Assembly (NCBI GenBank): GCA_013002305.1
Contig: JABDKG010000009.1
Coordinates: 1-43,664 of the forward strand
DNA from: Hellea sp.
GTDB lineage: Bacteria; Pseudomonadota; Alphaproteobacteria; Caulobacterales; Maricaulaceae
Length of the DNA stretch: 43,664 bases
Direction: 5' to 3'
The notes under the pieces were generated by a model. It was not told the DNA's origin. It saw only the letters and a program-made list of their open reading frames with translations, and did not search any database. Positions 17,001 to 25,572 of this stretch are shown in pieces (the first letter of the stretch is position 1; each line of letters opens with the position of its first letter). Position numbers and translations under genes: made by a program.

Positions 17001-18059
17001 CTAGCCTCCTACCGCTTTGAGCCGGATTTCCGCCTCGCTTATAATTCTCGAGATAAGTTGCTCACAATTTGGCAAATCATCGATCAATCCGGCGACCTGT
17101 CCGCTGGGCAATACACCCTCATCCGGCTTGCCTTCGACCATGGCCTTTTGAATGATCATGGGCGCGTTACCCGCCATCATGGTTTGGCCGAGCGTCATAT
17201 CGGTTTTACTGGCCATGCCCCAGGCGGTCTTGATAGTTTCAATCATCGACATGCCGGTTTGGGATTTATATTTCAGACCGTTGGAAAAGCCACGCATTAA
17301 CATGCCCAGCTTGCCGGATTTCTCCAAATCATCAAGCAGCGGGTTCATCACCATGCGCTGAGGCAGACCATCAAGCTTTTTTGAAACCGGTATTTTAGTG
17401 ACTTCCGAGGATAAATACTTCGCCTTGGTCGCATCCGGGGTTGGGCTGTCTGATGTCATCATAAATCGCGTCCCCATGGCAATACCGTCCGCGCCAAATG
17501 TCAGCGCCGCAGCGAGCCCTCGCCCGTCTTTAAAGCCTCCGCAGGCGACAACCGGAACACCGAGACCATGATCCAGCACCTGTGCCAGTAGAAGCCATGT
17601 CGGCGTGTAGCCTGTGTGACCCCCGCCTTCTTGTCCCTGACAGACGAGGATATCCGCACCCATCTTCACGGCTTTAGGCGCGTGATTAGCCGCGCCGATA
17701 GTTGGCACGCATTTAAGACCCGCCGCTTTGATTTTCTCGACAATTTTGGGTGATGGTCCACGGCCATAGGACAATGCAGCCACGTCATAATCGATACACA
17801 TATCGATGATTTGATCTACGCCTTTCTGGAAGGCGTGAATATTAACGCCAAAAGGCTTGTAGGTCTTGGCTTTAATTGCCTTAATCTCGGCTTCGCATTC
17901 TTCTGGTGTCATGACAGCCGCCGCGAGAAACCCAAACGCGCCGGCCTTAATGCTCGCCGTGACAAGAGACGACGTCGAGACCCAGCCCATCGCCGTCTGA
18001 ATGACGGGATAGTCACAACCCAAAGCCTGGGTCAGCGGAGTATTGAGAGCCTTATGCAC
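17001..18059 (-). CDS. ipdC: FMN-dependent reductase IpdC (nitronate monooxygenase fold)
   Basis: A 352-residue TIM-barrel flavoprotein of the nitronate monooxygenase/2-nitropropane dioxygenase family. PVIQTAMGWVS is the N-terminal FMN-binding strand, VCQGQEGGGHTGY is the central Gln-Gly-rich loop, and VVACGGFKDGRGLAAALTFGADGIAMGTRF is spread over the phosphate-binding region. In steroid-degrading bacteria IpdC is the flavin reductase acting on the 5-oxo HIP-CoA intermediate before D-ring opening. It lies between ipdB and echA20 with 8-base and 1-base gaps, and the ipdA-ipdB-ipdC order matches that of Mycobacterium. A plain nitronate monooxygenase is unlikely in this context. Confidence 0.84.
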   Translation of the reverse strand: MHKALNTPLTQALGCDYPVIQTAMGWVSTSSLVTASIKAGAFGFLAAAVMTPEECEAEIKAIKAKTYKPFGVNIHAFQKGVDQIIDMCIDYDVAALSYGRGPSPKIVEKIKAAGLKCVPTIGAANHAPKAVKMGADILVCQGQEGGGHTGYTPTWLLLAQVLDHGLGVPVVACGGFKDGRGLAAALTFGADGIAMGTRFMMTSDSPTPDATKAKYLSSEVTKIPVSKKLDGLPQRMVMNPLLDDLEKSGKLGMLMRGFSNGLKYKSQTGMSMIETIKTAWGMASKTDMTLGQTMMAGNAPMIIQKAMVEGKPDEGVLPSGQVAGLIDDLPNCEQLISRIISEAEIRLKAVGG

Positions 18060-18067
18060 CGACGTAC

Positions 18068-18871
18068 CTAAGCCGCCCGCCGTCCCGGCGGATTGTCTTT
18101 GAAAATATAGGCGCGAATATCATGCGGGTCGAATTTCGATATAATATCAAGTTGAGCCTGCGTTGGGGGGGCTGTTTCTCCGAGATCATCCGGCCTAATC
18201 AGGTCAAACCCTGTATTATCCTGGACTTCGTCAAAGCTTACGCCCGGATGTAACGACCTGACACGTATGGCGTGGTCAGGACCTTCGAAATCAAGCACAC
18301 ACAGATTTGTGATGATTTGGCGATGATCCAGGCCTTTAGGGTATTTTCCACCCGGATAGCGCGCCGGATTATAACCAGCCCCGCTAACCATATCCACTTC
18401 GTTTGCCACTAAAGCGCGTTTGTTATGGCTGGCAAAGAACATCGACGTACGATTATTGACTGTATTGCCCGGCAACCCCCTAACCCCCAACATTGTCACC
18501 TTTGGCGCGGCGTATTCGCCGATACAAGACAGGTTCATTTGGCCAAATCTATCGACCTGAACCGGGCCAACAAAGGCGTGGCGGTTGCCTTTGGCGACAA
18601 TTGTAAATACGCGCTCATAGCCGATACGGCCTTCAGCTTTGACTTGATAATCCCCGCGTGGCCCAACCGGCACAGGTTCGGCGGCCAGATAATAGATACC
18701 ATCGCTCATCATCATACCGGGCTTGAAGGTTGCTTTAGCTAAATAGCCCGCAATTTTCGGTAGCGTTCCGATCAGGGTGGCGAAAACCTCATCTGTTTCG
18801 TCGCGGAAGATTTCGGAGGCGGCCGCAATGCAAAGCTCAGCTAGGGTGAAGTCGTTTTCAGTATAAGACAT
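18068..18871 (-). CDS. ipdB: COCHEA-CoA hydrolase beta subunit IpdB
   Basis: A CoA-transferase-family beta subunit of 267 residues. FTLAELCIAAASEIFRD, the loop VGPVQVDRFGQMNLSCIG, GVRGLPGNTVNNRT and the final DPHDIRAYIFKDNPP region fit IpdB. With IpdA it forms the hydrolase that opens the last steroid ring (ring C). Two consecutive ATG codons are available. AGGAGG sits two bases before the first and five before the second, so the second (18871) is preferred. The gene begins six to nine bases after ipdA and ends eight bases before ipdC, so the three are surely co-transcribed. A 3-oxoacid CoA-transferase is the general family alternative. Confidence 0.85.
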   Translation of the reverse strand: MSYTENDFTLAELCIAAASEIFRDETDEVFATLIGTLPKIAGYLAKATFKPGMMMSDGIYYLAAEPVPVGPRGDYQVKAEGRIGYERVFTIVAKGNRHAFVGPVQVDRFGQMNLSCIGEYAAPKVTMLGVRGLPGNTVNNRTSMFFASHNKRALVANEVDMVSGAGYNPARYPGGKYPKGLDHRQIITNLCVLDFEGPDHAIRVRSLHPGVSFDEVQDNTGFDLIRPDDLGETAPPTQAQLDIISKFDPHDIRAYIFKDNPPGRRAA

Positions 18872-18880
18872 CATACCCTC

Positions 18881-19759
18881 CTAAAACGCCGGCAGCGGCA
18901 GGCTGCGAATATGATCAGCCCCGCCCACTTTGGAAACATAATCATCGGCTTCGACGAATTCGGATACATAGCCGTCCCAGCCCTCTTTGGCGATCGCGCT
19001 ATAGGCTTTCAGATGCGGAACATCGAATCCATAGTCCGGGCCGCTCGAAGTTGGATGGGCTCCGAAAGGTACCTCGGCAACTCCAGTTACCAGATTACGT
19101 TCAATCGGCATGCGCAGGATTTTATGATCGTCATTAAACGCGCTGGTTTCGACAATACGCTCGCAGGTCAGATAGGCTTTCTTCGCCGCGCGGCAGAACC
19201 ATTCGTCGAAAAACATATCAGGCCCGCCAATATGGCTATTACCGCGCTGATCAGCTTCTGTGACGTGACATAGCGCGACATCGAGATTTATAGCCGGCAT
19301 AGCGACGTAGTGTTCATCGCTATAAGGGCTTTGAATCGTTTTAATTCCCGGATTATAGGTCATGACATCAGTGCCTAACCCAGCAACACAGGGCAGAAAA
19401 TCGAGGTTTTGGGCGGCAGCTTTCAGGCCCAGCTGAAACATGCCTTCATCGACTTCCATGACCTCGAACTCACCCGCTGATCTGGCGCGGCGGAAATGGC
19501 TCTCCAGCGGTATCGCGTCGAGCGAGACAAAACTGAAAACCAATTTTTTGATTTTTCGGGCGCTTGCGAGCATGCCGACATCGCAGCCGCCATAGGATAC
19601 GATAGTCAGGTCTTGGAGATCAGATTTCACAATCTCGCGGATTAGCGCCATCGGCTTTTGCCGCGCGCCCCAGCCGCCAATACCGACGGTCATGCCGGAT
19701 TCCAGATCGCCGACAATATCGGCGACGGACATGCGTTTGTCTAATACGGAATGGCTCAA
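18881..19759 (-). CDS. ipdA: COCHEA-CoA hydrolase alpha subunit IpdA
   Basis: A 292-residue CoA-transferase-family alpha subunit. DLESGMTVGIGGWGARQKPMAL near the start and DLTIVSYGGCDVGMLASARKIKKL resemble mycobacterial IpdA rather than ordinary CoA transferases. With IpdB it hydrolyses the ring-C intermediate in the cytosol. The start is TTG at 19759, because the preceding DKR and following MSVADIV residues align with the beginning of known IpdA proteins; an internal ATG ten codons later is the alternative. A GAGAGGCG stretch serves as ribosome-binding site. It lies 12 bases after hsaC, which joins the A/B-ring genes to the C/D-ring genes in one transcript. Confidence 0.85.
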   Translation of the reverse strand: MSHSVLDKRMSVADIVGDLESGMTVGIGGWGARQKPMALIREIVKSDLQDLTIVSYGGCDVGMLASARKIKKLVFSFVSLDAIPLESHFRRARSAGEFEVMEVDEGMFQLGLKAAAQNLDFLPCVAGLGTDVMTYNPGIKTIQSPYSDEHYVAMPAINLDVALCHVTEADQRGNSHIGGPDMFFDEWFCRAAKKAYLTCERIVETSAFNDDHKILRMPIERNLVTGVAEVPFGAHPTSSGPDYGFDVPHLKAYSAIAKEGWDGYVSEFVEADDYVSKVGGADHIRSLPLPAF

Positions 19760-19771
19760 ATCAGCGCCTCT

Positions 19772-20668
19772 CTATTCCGGCATCGGGAAGTCATATTCAT
19801 GCCCCCAATAATCGCCGGATGTTGTTTTTGTGGGCGTAAACTTCGACCAATCTTTAACCTGCTTGCCGTCATAACCGACTTCAAACCCGATACCGCCCGG
19901 CGCGAAGAAATAAAACGAGACCATCTCGTCATTAGAATGCCGCCCAAGGCTAGCAAATATATGCAGACCCGCCGCCTTAACGCGGTCCATGCAATAACCA
20001 ACTTCATCCATCGATCCAACCTCGGCCATTAAGTGAATAACGCCGGTGGGGTTTGGAAAATTGTAGAGGCCAAGCGTGTGGTGACGGGGGTTATCCGCAT
20101 GCATGAAATAAATCCGCTGCTTTGGCATGCCGGGTGCGAACGCTGGCAAGCTTAAGTCATCGCTGACCCCAAATCCCATATGTTTACGATAGAAATCGAT
20201 CGTCGCTTTGTTTTCCGGCGCCGGTAGCACCAAATGGCCCAGACCCATTTTGCCGGTTTTAAAATCCTTGATACCATGACCCGGCGTGAAAGGTTCTTGC
20301 TTATCCCGACCATGAAAAAATTCGACAAGATTACCAGAAGGATCGGTAACTGATGCAAAGCCTTTGACAGCGCGGCGTTTGGAATCCCGCTCATTGCCAT
20401 GGGTAACTTCAATGCCTGCTTTTTCGAAAGCAGCGACCTGCGCGTTAAAGGCTGTCTTGGAGCCCATATCATAACCAGCGGCGACAAAACGGTCGGCCTC
20501 GCCTTTTTCAATCATATAGCGAAACGGCGCCTTATCCATGCGTAGATATTTCGTGCCCTGGCGGTCGCGGCTTTTACCGGCCCCGAAGCCTAAAATATCC
20601 TTGCCAAACTTGGCCCATACGGCCGGGTCCTGCATTTCAAGTCTGACATATCCAAGACTGGCTACCAT
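19772..20668 (-). CDS. hsaC: Extradiol ring-cleavage dioxygenase HsaC/TesB (3,4-DHSA dioxygenase)
   Basis: A 298-residue protein with two VOC-type domains, the usual size for type I extradiol dioxygenases. The iron ligands can be placed at His145 (GLGHLVL), His212 (GVIHLMAE) and Glu263 (IGFEVGYD), with the active-site LGRHSNDEMVSFYFF loop just before the last. The enzyme cleaves the catechol ring A of 3,4-DHSA by meta cleavage, using Fe(II) and O2, to give 4,9-DSHA. The gene directly abuts hsaF and is 12 bases from ipdA. A biphenyl-type BphC is the family alternative, but the neighbouring HsaA and Ipd proteins argue for the steroid substrate. Confidence 0.88.
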   Translation of the reverse strand: MVASLGYVRLEMQDPAVWAKFGKDILGFGAGKSRDRQGTKYLRMDKAPFRYMIEKGEADRFVAAGYDMGSKTAFNAQVAAFEKAGIEVTHGNERDSKRRAVKGFASVTDPSGNLVEFFHGRDKQEPFTPGHGIKDFKTGKMGLGHLVLPAPENKATIDFYRKHMGFGVSDDLSLPAFAPGMPKQRIYFMHADNPRHHTLGLYNFPNPTGVIHLMAEVGSMDEVGYCMDRVKAAGLHIFASLGRHSNDEMVSFYFFAPGGIGFEVGYDGKQVKDWSKFTPTKTTSGDYWGHEYDFPMPE

Positions 20669-21709
20669 TTATTTCCCCTTTTCTTTCTTCAAGTCGAGCG
20701 CAACGTCGACGATCATATCTTCTTGTCCGCCGACCATACGGCGGCGGCCAAGCTCTACTAATATCTCTCTGGTATCCATGCCGTAATCCTCGGCAGCCTT
20801 TTCGGCGTGACGCAAAAAGGACGAGTATACGCCCGCATAGCCCAGGCTCAAAGTCTCTCGGTCAACACGGACCGGACGATCTTGCAATGGCCGGACAAGT
20901 TCTTCGGCGGCGTCCATCAGCTTGTAGACGTCACAGCCATGGTTCCAGCCCTTTTTATCAATGGCGGCAATAAATACTTCTAGCGGTGCATTGCCAGCGC
21001 CCGCCCCCATTGCCGCCAAGGATGCATCCACCCTACGTGCACCGTTCTGGACGCCTACAATTGAGTTTGCCACGCCAAGCGAGAGGTTATGGTGCGCATG
21101 GACTCCGCGTTCGGTTTCAGGTTTTAAAACATCGTTGTAAGCTTTCAAGCGCTCAGCATATCCATCCATATCCAGCGCGCCGCCAGAGTCGGTGACATAG
21201 ATACAGGTCGCGCCGTAATCCTCCATCAGCTTGGCTTGCTGCGCCAAATGTTTCGGTTCCGCCATATGGCTCATCATCAGAAAGCCAATCGTATCCATGC
21301 CGAGCTCTCGCGCCATTTCGATATGCTGGCGCGAGACGTCGGCTTCGGTGCAGTGGGTCGCGACGCGGACCGAGCGGACGCCTAGGTCATAGGCGCGCTT
21401 GAGCTCATCGATTGTTGCGATACCGGGCAGAATGAGGGTGGTAACGATGGCACTTTCGACCACACCACAGACGGCTTCGATCCACTCCCAATCGGTATGC
21501 GCTCCAAAACCATAATTAAACGCACCGCCGTTAAGGCCATCGCCATGGGCTATTTCGATCGCGTCAACACCGGCTTCATCCAGCGCCTTGGCAATCGCGC
21601 GGACATGATCGACGCTATACTGATGGCGGATCGCGTGCATACCGTCACGCAGGGTGACGTCCTGAATATATAGACGGTCCTTGGTGGAATCTGTGACGAC
21701 ACCCGCCAT
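20669..21709 (-). CDS. hsaF: 4-hydroxy-2-oxovalerate aldolase HsaF/TesG (BphI family)
   Basis: A 346-residue DRE-TIM metallolyase. [16 protein letters not shown] carries the conserved Arg and metal-binding Asp, and [14 protein letters not shown] carries the two metal-binding His residues. It splits 4-hydroxy-2-oxo acids into pyruvate and an aldehyde; in the steroid pathway the substrate is 4-hydroxy-2-oxohexanoate, giving pyruvate and propanal. It works as a channelling complex with the aldehyde dehydrogenase HsaG, whose gene overlaps it by one base (TAATG). Length and motifs are normal. Confidence 0.9.
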   Translation of the reverse strand: MAGVVTDSTKDRLYIQDVTLRDGMHAIRHQYSVDHVRAIAKALDEAGVDAIEIAHGDGLNGGAFNYGFGAHTDWEWIEAVCGVVESAIVTTLILPGIATIDELKRAYDLGVRSVRVATHCTEADVSRQHIEMARELGMDTIGFLMMSHMAEPKHLAQQAKLMEDYGATCIYVTDSGGALDMDGYAERLKAYNDVLKPETERGVHAHHNLSLGVANSIVGVQNGARRVDASLAAMGAGAGNAPLEVFIAAIDKKGWNHGCDVYKLMDAAEELVRPLQDRPVRVDRETLSLGYAGVYSSFLRHAEKAAEDYGMDTREILVELGRRRMVGGQEDMIVDVALDLKKEKGK

Positions 21710-22650
21710 TATGCGACCACTCCAAATTTTTTGCGGGCGATGGCTTCGGCTGTACCCATTCCGGCAGAAGTCATAATGTCCAGATTACCGGCATATTTCG
21801 GCAGATAATGCCCGGCCCCTTCGACTTCCAGGAATATTGTGACTTTCGTTCCCTCATAGGTTCCGAGACCCGGTATATGTAATTTATTATTGCCCATGAA
21901 CCGTTCAAACTGCACTTCCTGCTTAAGGCGATAGCCGGGCACATAAGCCTGCACATCTGCGACCATATCGGCAACCGATTGGCGGATATCCTCTTCTTTC
22001 CCGCCAACAGATAGCGCGTAAACCGTATCGCGCATGATCATAGGCGGCTCGGCCGGATTGAGGATGATTATCGCCTTGCCCTTTTCGGCTCCGCCAACTT
22101 CTTCAATGCCCTTTGCGGTCGTGCGGGTAAATTCGTCGATATTGGCACGCGTTCCGGGGCCGGCAGAGCGGGATGACACAGAGGCTACAATCTCGGCGTA
22201 AGGGACACTGTCGGAAACGCGCGTCACCGCATAGACCATTGGGATCGTCGCCTGCCCGCCGCAGGTCACCATATTGACGTTTTTCTCTTCCAGATGCTGA
22301 TCCATATTCACGACCGGAACGCAGTAAGGCCCAATGGCGGCCGGTGTCAGATCGACCATTTGCTTACCCTGGGATGTACAAATGTCGGAGTGTTTAGCGT
22401 GGGCATAGGCTGAGGTCGCATCAAATACGATTTTGATATCGTCCCAAACATCCAGTTTCTGCGCGCCGTCTATGCCTTCATGGCTGGTCGCAAATCCGCG
22501 AGCTCTGGCCAAAGCTAGGCCTTCGGAATCGGGATCAATTCCGATGACGCAGCCGACTTCCAACACGTCCGAGCTTTCGGCAATTTTGATCATCAAATCC
22601 GTACCGATATTGCCCGATCCGATAATGGCAGTTTTTATTTTCGTTCCCAT
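21709..22650 (-). CDS. hsaG: Acylating acetaldehyde/propanal dehydrogenase HsaG/TesF (BphJ family)
   Basis: A 313-residue NAD-dependent acylating aldehyde dehydrogenase. [13 protein letters not shown] is the Rossmann loop, and Cys130 in [11 protein letters not shown] is the catalytic thiol. It converts propanal or acetaldehyde from the aldolase directly to the CoA ester. Its stop overlaps the hsaF start by one base, in keeping with the known aldolase-dehydrogenase complex. A nine-base gap separates it from hsaE. Length and motifs match the BphJ/DmpF family, and the steroid role follows from the operon. Confidence 0.9.
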   Translation of the reverse strand: MGTKIKTAIIGSGNIGTDLMIKIAESSDVLEVGCVIGIDPDSEGLALARARGFATSHEGIDGAQKLDVWDDIKIVFDATSAYAHAKHSDICTSQGKQMVDLTPAAIGPYCVPVVNMDQHLEEKNVNMVTCGGQATIPMVYAVTRVSDSVPYAEIVASVSSRSAGPGTRANIDEFTRTTAKGIEEVGGAEKGKAIIILNPAEPPMIMRDTVYALSVGGKEEDIRQSVADMVADVQAYVPGYRLKQEVQFERFMGNNKLHIPGLGTYEGTKVTIFLEVEGAGHYLPKYAGNLDIMTSAGMGTAEAIARKKFGVVA

Positions 22651-22659
22651 GGAACTACC

Positions 22660-23445
22660 CTACACGAAAGCCACGGCGCATGCACCTAGGCCATCAATTG
22701 TCATTAACATTTCGTCGCCGCGAACAACAGGTTCAAGCGGCACCAGCGATCCAGAGAGAATAATCTCGCCGGCTTCAAATGGAATTCCATATTCGCCGAG
22801 TGTATTGGCCAGCCAAGCCACCGCGTTTTCAGGCGCGCCCTGCACGGACGATCCGATGCCCCGACTAATTTCTTTGCCGTTTTTCTCAACGATTACTTCG
22901 AGCGCTGCCAGGTCGAGCTCGCGCGGATCGACCTTTTCAGCGCCGAGGGCAAACACCCCGCACGAGGCATTGTCCGCAATCGTGTCGCCAATGATGATTT
23001 TCCAGTCCTTGAGGCGGCTATCAACAATTTCAAAACAAGGCTGCACATATTCAGTTGCATCGATAACGTCCTGAGCCGTCACGCCCGGACCTTTGAGACC
23101 GGATTTTAGCTTGAATGCAATCTCCGCCTCAGCGCGCGGCGCGATATGGCAATCCATATGAACATTTCCGTCAACGCTGAGCATGGCGTCGGTCAGAAAT
23201 CCAAAGTCCGGCTGAAATACGCCGAGCATTTCCTGAACGGGCTTGGAAGTGACGCCAATTTTTTTGCCAATGACTTTTTCGCCGTTCTCGCGTTGACGAA
23301 TTTTTAGAAACTCGAGCGATATCTTATAGGCATCATCAATGCTCATATCTGGATAGCGATCTGTCAGTGCGCCTATGGCGACACCGGACGCCAACGCATC
23401 AAATAACTCGCCGCCGAGCGCAGTATGATCGATCACCAAACTCAC
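22660..23445 (-). CDS. hsaE: 2-hydroxypenta/hexa-2,4-dienoate hydratase HsaE/TesE
   Basis: A 261-residue member of the fumarylacetoacetase/2-oxopent-4-enoate hydratase family. GKKIGVTSKPVQEMLGVFQPDFGFL and the metal-binding AEAEIAF segment (residues E..E in APRAEAEIAFKL) are the family signatures, followed by EIVDSRLKDW. It hydrates the dienoate released by HsaD to the 4-hydroxy-2-oxo acid used by HsaF. The start is GTG, whose G is the last base of the hsaD stop codon TAG, so translation is probably coupled. A meta-cleavage pathway hydratase for aromatics is the alternative. Confidence 0.88.
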   Translation of the reverse strand: MSLVIDHTALGGELFDALASGVAIGALTDRYPDMSIDDAYKISLEFLKIRQRENGEKVIGKKIGVTSKPVQEMLGVFQPDFGFLTDAMLSVDGNVHMDCHIAPRAEAEIAFKLKSGLKGPGVTAQDVIDATEYVQPCFEIVDSRLKDWKIIIGDTIADNASCGVFALGAEKVDPRELDLAALEVIVEKNGKEISRGIGSSVQGAPENAVAWLANTLGEYGIPFEAGEIILSGSLVPLEPVVRGDEMLMTIDGLGACAVAFV

Positions 23446-24275
23446 TAGCCGTTCCTTAAGAAATCGAGCGACGCATTATTGAACATCTCGGGATGCTCAA
23501 TCATGACCCAGTGGCCACAAGCATTCACTTCGATGAGACGCGAAGTCTCGTTGGCTTTAATGCATTTTGTCTTACCTTGCGGCGGCATGAATTCATCCTG
23601 ATGACCCCAGAACGTCAGGATCGGACAGGTCAGCTCCTGCATTCGTGAGCCGAGTTCAGGCGTTTTCATCGTGGTCAGAACTTCTTTGGGCTGATCCTGC
23701 GCCACAGCCCAGCGCATATCGATCAGGTCTTGCGTGACATGTTTCGGATCATAGGTAAAAAGCCGCATAACATCGCCTTGAGTTTTTTTACTCATGCCCG
23801 CTTTATTGGCCTCCATCATTTTAGCAATGCCCGGCATGGTCCAATAGGCGCCTTGCTCCTCAAGACAGCCAGGTCCCATCAGGATCAGTTTTTCAACAAA
23901 CTCCGGATCATCAAGCGCGATTTGTATGGCGATGCCGCCGCCAAGCGAATTGCCGACAAAACTACATTTTTCGACCCCAAGCGCCTTGAAGCCTGCCATC
24001 AAAGTATCGCAAAATAGCTGCAGCGTATAATCGCCTAAATTCAACGGCTTATCTGTATAACCGAATCCAATCATATCAGGCATGATGACGTGATATCCGG
24101 CATCCGCGAAGGCCTGCGCGTTAAACTGAAAATTGGCCCATGCGCTATTGCCCGGGCCGGACCCGTGCAAAAACACGACAACTGGATTACCCTTTTTGCC
24201 GAACTCCAAATAGTGCATCCGGATCGGGCCGGCCTGCACGTATTGGCCTTCCGGCGGGCCGCCGGGAACGGACAT
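23445..24275 (-). CDS. hsaD: Meta-cleavage product hydrolase HsaD/TesD (4,9-DSHA hydrolase)
   Basis: A 276-residue alpha/beta hydrolase. FLHGSGPGNSAWANF is the oxyanion-hole region, Ser110 in VGNSLGGGIAIQIA is the nucleophile, and the C-terminal ACGHWVMIEHP supplies the catalytic His. It cleaves the carbon-carbon bond of 4,9-DSHA, giving HIP (DOHNAA), the C/D-ring propionate, and 2-hydroxyhexa-2,4-dienoate. The ATG overlaps the hsaA stop as TAATG, and its own stop overlaps hsaE. Length matches the family. Confidence 0.9.
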   Translation of the reverse strand: MSVPGGPPEGQYVQAGPIRMHYLEFGKKGNPVVVFLHGSGPGNSAWANFQFNAQAFADAGYHVIMPDMIGFGYTDKPLNLGDYTLQLFCDTLMAGFKALGVEKCSFVGNSLGGGIAIQIALDDPEFVEKLILMGPGCLEEQGAYWTMPGIAKMMEANKAGMSKKTQGDVMRLFTYDPKHVTQDLIDMRWAVAQDQPKEVLTTMKTPELGSRMQELTCPILTFWGHQDEFMPPQGKTKCIKANETSRLIEVNACGHWVMIEHPEMFNNASLDFLRNG

Positions 24276-25450
24276 TAGACGAAGACGTCCGTGCTATCGG
24301 CGCCGAGCTGAACCGCGCCCCAATTGCGGGCAAAACCGATAGGGTTATTGGCAACGTGCGCTCTGGCGATATGGATGTCATGCCAGATATCCTGGATCGG
24401 AGAGCCGTTAAAAACGCTGCGTCCGCCTGCGACATCAAACAACATATCAACCGCCTGCATCATGCGCTCGATCACGAGGCTAGCCTGATAGCGATATTTG
24501 ATCCGGTCTTCCATCGGGATATCGATGTCATTATTGACCTTGTGCATCAGCTCATCAAAATTGCGATACATGATCGCTTCAGTCTCATCGATCAGATTAG
24601 CGCATTCCGCGACGCGGCGCGTGATATCAGGATCACCGGCAAGCCTTGTTGGATCGGTTGAACTGCCAGTCGCGTTTTCAATAAAAAGCTTAAGCGCGTG
24701 CTTAGCCGCGCCAATGGCCGGCGTGCAGACGACGCGGACGAACATCTGCGCCCACGGAATTGAATACATCGGATTGTCTTGATAGTGGACGCGGTTAAAA
24801 CCGTCCATCTGGTGGTGGGTTCGATGTTCGGGCACAAATACCGGTGTGTCGATTACAATATCGTTGGAGCCAGTCCCCTGCAGGCCCATAGCATTCCAAG
24901 TATCTTCAATCTCATAATCGGCGCGCGGCACCAAAAATGTCCGGTAGTGAATATTCTCCGGTCCTTGATCAAATATTAGGCCGCCAACCAGTACCCAGGA
25001 GCAATGACCAGAGCCGCTGCTCCAGCCCCAACGGCCCGACAGGTTAAATCCGCCCTCAGCAGTTTCGACCTTAGCTCCCGCCGGATTGTATGACGAGCTC
25101 ACTAAGGTATCAGGCCCATCGGCGTAAACTTCTTGCGCTGCCTTCGGATCCATCAGAGATAATTGGTAGGCATGAACCGCGATAATGCCCGCGATCCAGC
25201 TCGTCGCCATATCGCGCTCAGCAATATCGATTGCCGCTTTAAAAATTTCATTGGGCGTGCATTCCAGACCGCCATACTGCTTGGGCAAGAATGAACGTAG
25301 AAACCCGGTATCACGCAAGGCATCAACGGCCTTTTTGGAAATCTGGCGATTGGCGCGGCCTTCAGCGGCGCATTCAGAGACGATGTCCAGCGCACTGGAA
25401 ACATCGAGACTTTGCTCAATAATATCTTCTTTGCGTTTTGCTTGGCCCAT
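24275..25450 (-). CDS. hsaA: Flavin-dependent 3-HSA hydroxylase, oxygenase subunit HsaA
   Basis: A 391-residue protein with an acyl-CoA-dehydrogenase-like fold, typical of two-component flavin monooxygenases. ATSWIAGIIAVHAYQLS, NLSGRWGWSSGSGHCSW, and the C-terminal GGRSVFNGSPIQDIWHDIHIARAHVANNP stretch fit HsaA/TesA2. It hydroxylates 3-HSA to the catechol 3,4-DHSA with reduced flavin from a separate reductase, HsaB, which is not encoded in this window. The open frame reaches a GTG at 25456, but ATG 25450 is preferred because GGAGG lies five bases before it and overlaps the GTG. It heads the hsa-ipd run, downstream of the shared regulatory element at 25511. Confidence 0.88.
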   Translation of the reverse strand: MGQAKRKEDIIEQSLDVSSALDIVSECAAEGRANRQISKKAVDALRDTGFLRSFLPKQYGGLECTPNEIFKAAIDIAERDMATSWIAGIIAVHAYQLSLMDPKAAQEVYADGPDTLVSSSYNPAGAKVETAEGGFNLSGRWGWSSGSGHCSWVLVGGLIFDQGPENIHYRTFLVPRADYEIEDTWNAMGLQGTGSNDIVIDTPVFVPEHRTHHQMDGFNRVHYQDNPMYSIPWAQMFVRVVCTPAIGAAKHALKLFIENATGSSTDPTRLAGDPDITRRVAECANLIDETEAIMYRNFDELMHKVNNDIDIPMEDRIKYRYQASLVIERMMQAVDMLFDVAGGRSVFNGSPIQDIWHDIHIARAHVANNPIGFARNWGAVQLGADSTDVFV

Positions 25451-25510
25451 TACCACCTCCGTTATTTATCTCAAACTAACACGCCGTGCGCATTTTTCAA
25501 TGCGATTTAA

Positions 25511-25561
25511 TACGCATTCCGCCGTATTTAGGCAGTAAAATAGCCGTTTTGCGTAGCAAAC
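25511..25561. promoter_or_regulatory. Copy A of a 51-base shared regulatory element, upstream of hsaA
   Basis: This stretch aligns without gaps to 27104-27154, upstream of the ligase gene, with 35 of 51 bases identical by hand count. The most conserved blocks are TACGCATT at the left end (25511-25518), GTATTT (25524-25529) and TTTTGCGTA (25547-25555). TACGCA on the left and TGCGTA on the right are inverted repeats of each other. The left part also contains AATACG-N8-CGTATT. It lies 60-110 bases before the hsaA start, a plausible place for an operator. Confidence 0.6.
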
Positions 25562-25569
25562 AGCCTATT
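25539..25569 (-). terminator. Imperfect palindrome after the ligase gene: terminator or operator
   Basis: A 31-base imperfect inverted repeat starts three bases after the ligase stop. Paired blocks are AATAG with CTATT at the ends and TTTGC with GCAAA around a three-base centre. Read on the minus strand it ends in CTATTTTAC, a short U-run, so it could be a weak intrinsic terminator for the ligase gene. It overlaps the right half of regulatory element copy A, so an operator function is equally possible. Confidence 0.4.
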
Positions 25570-25572
25570 TAA

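Noticed and set aside
22433-23074. 213-codon plus-strand frame opposite hsaG and hsaE
   Set aside because: Antisense to two confident genes and rich in Ser and Pro, as expected for a shadow frame.
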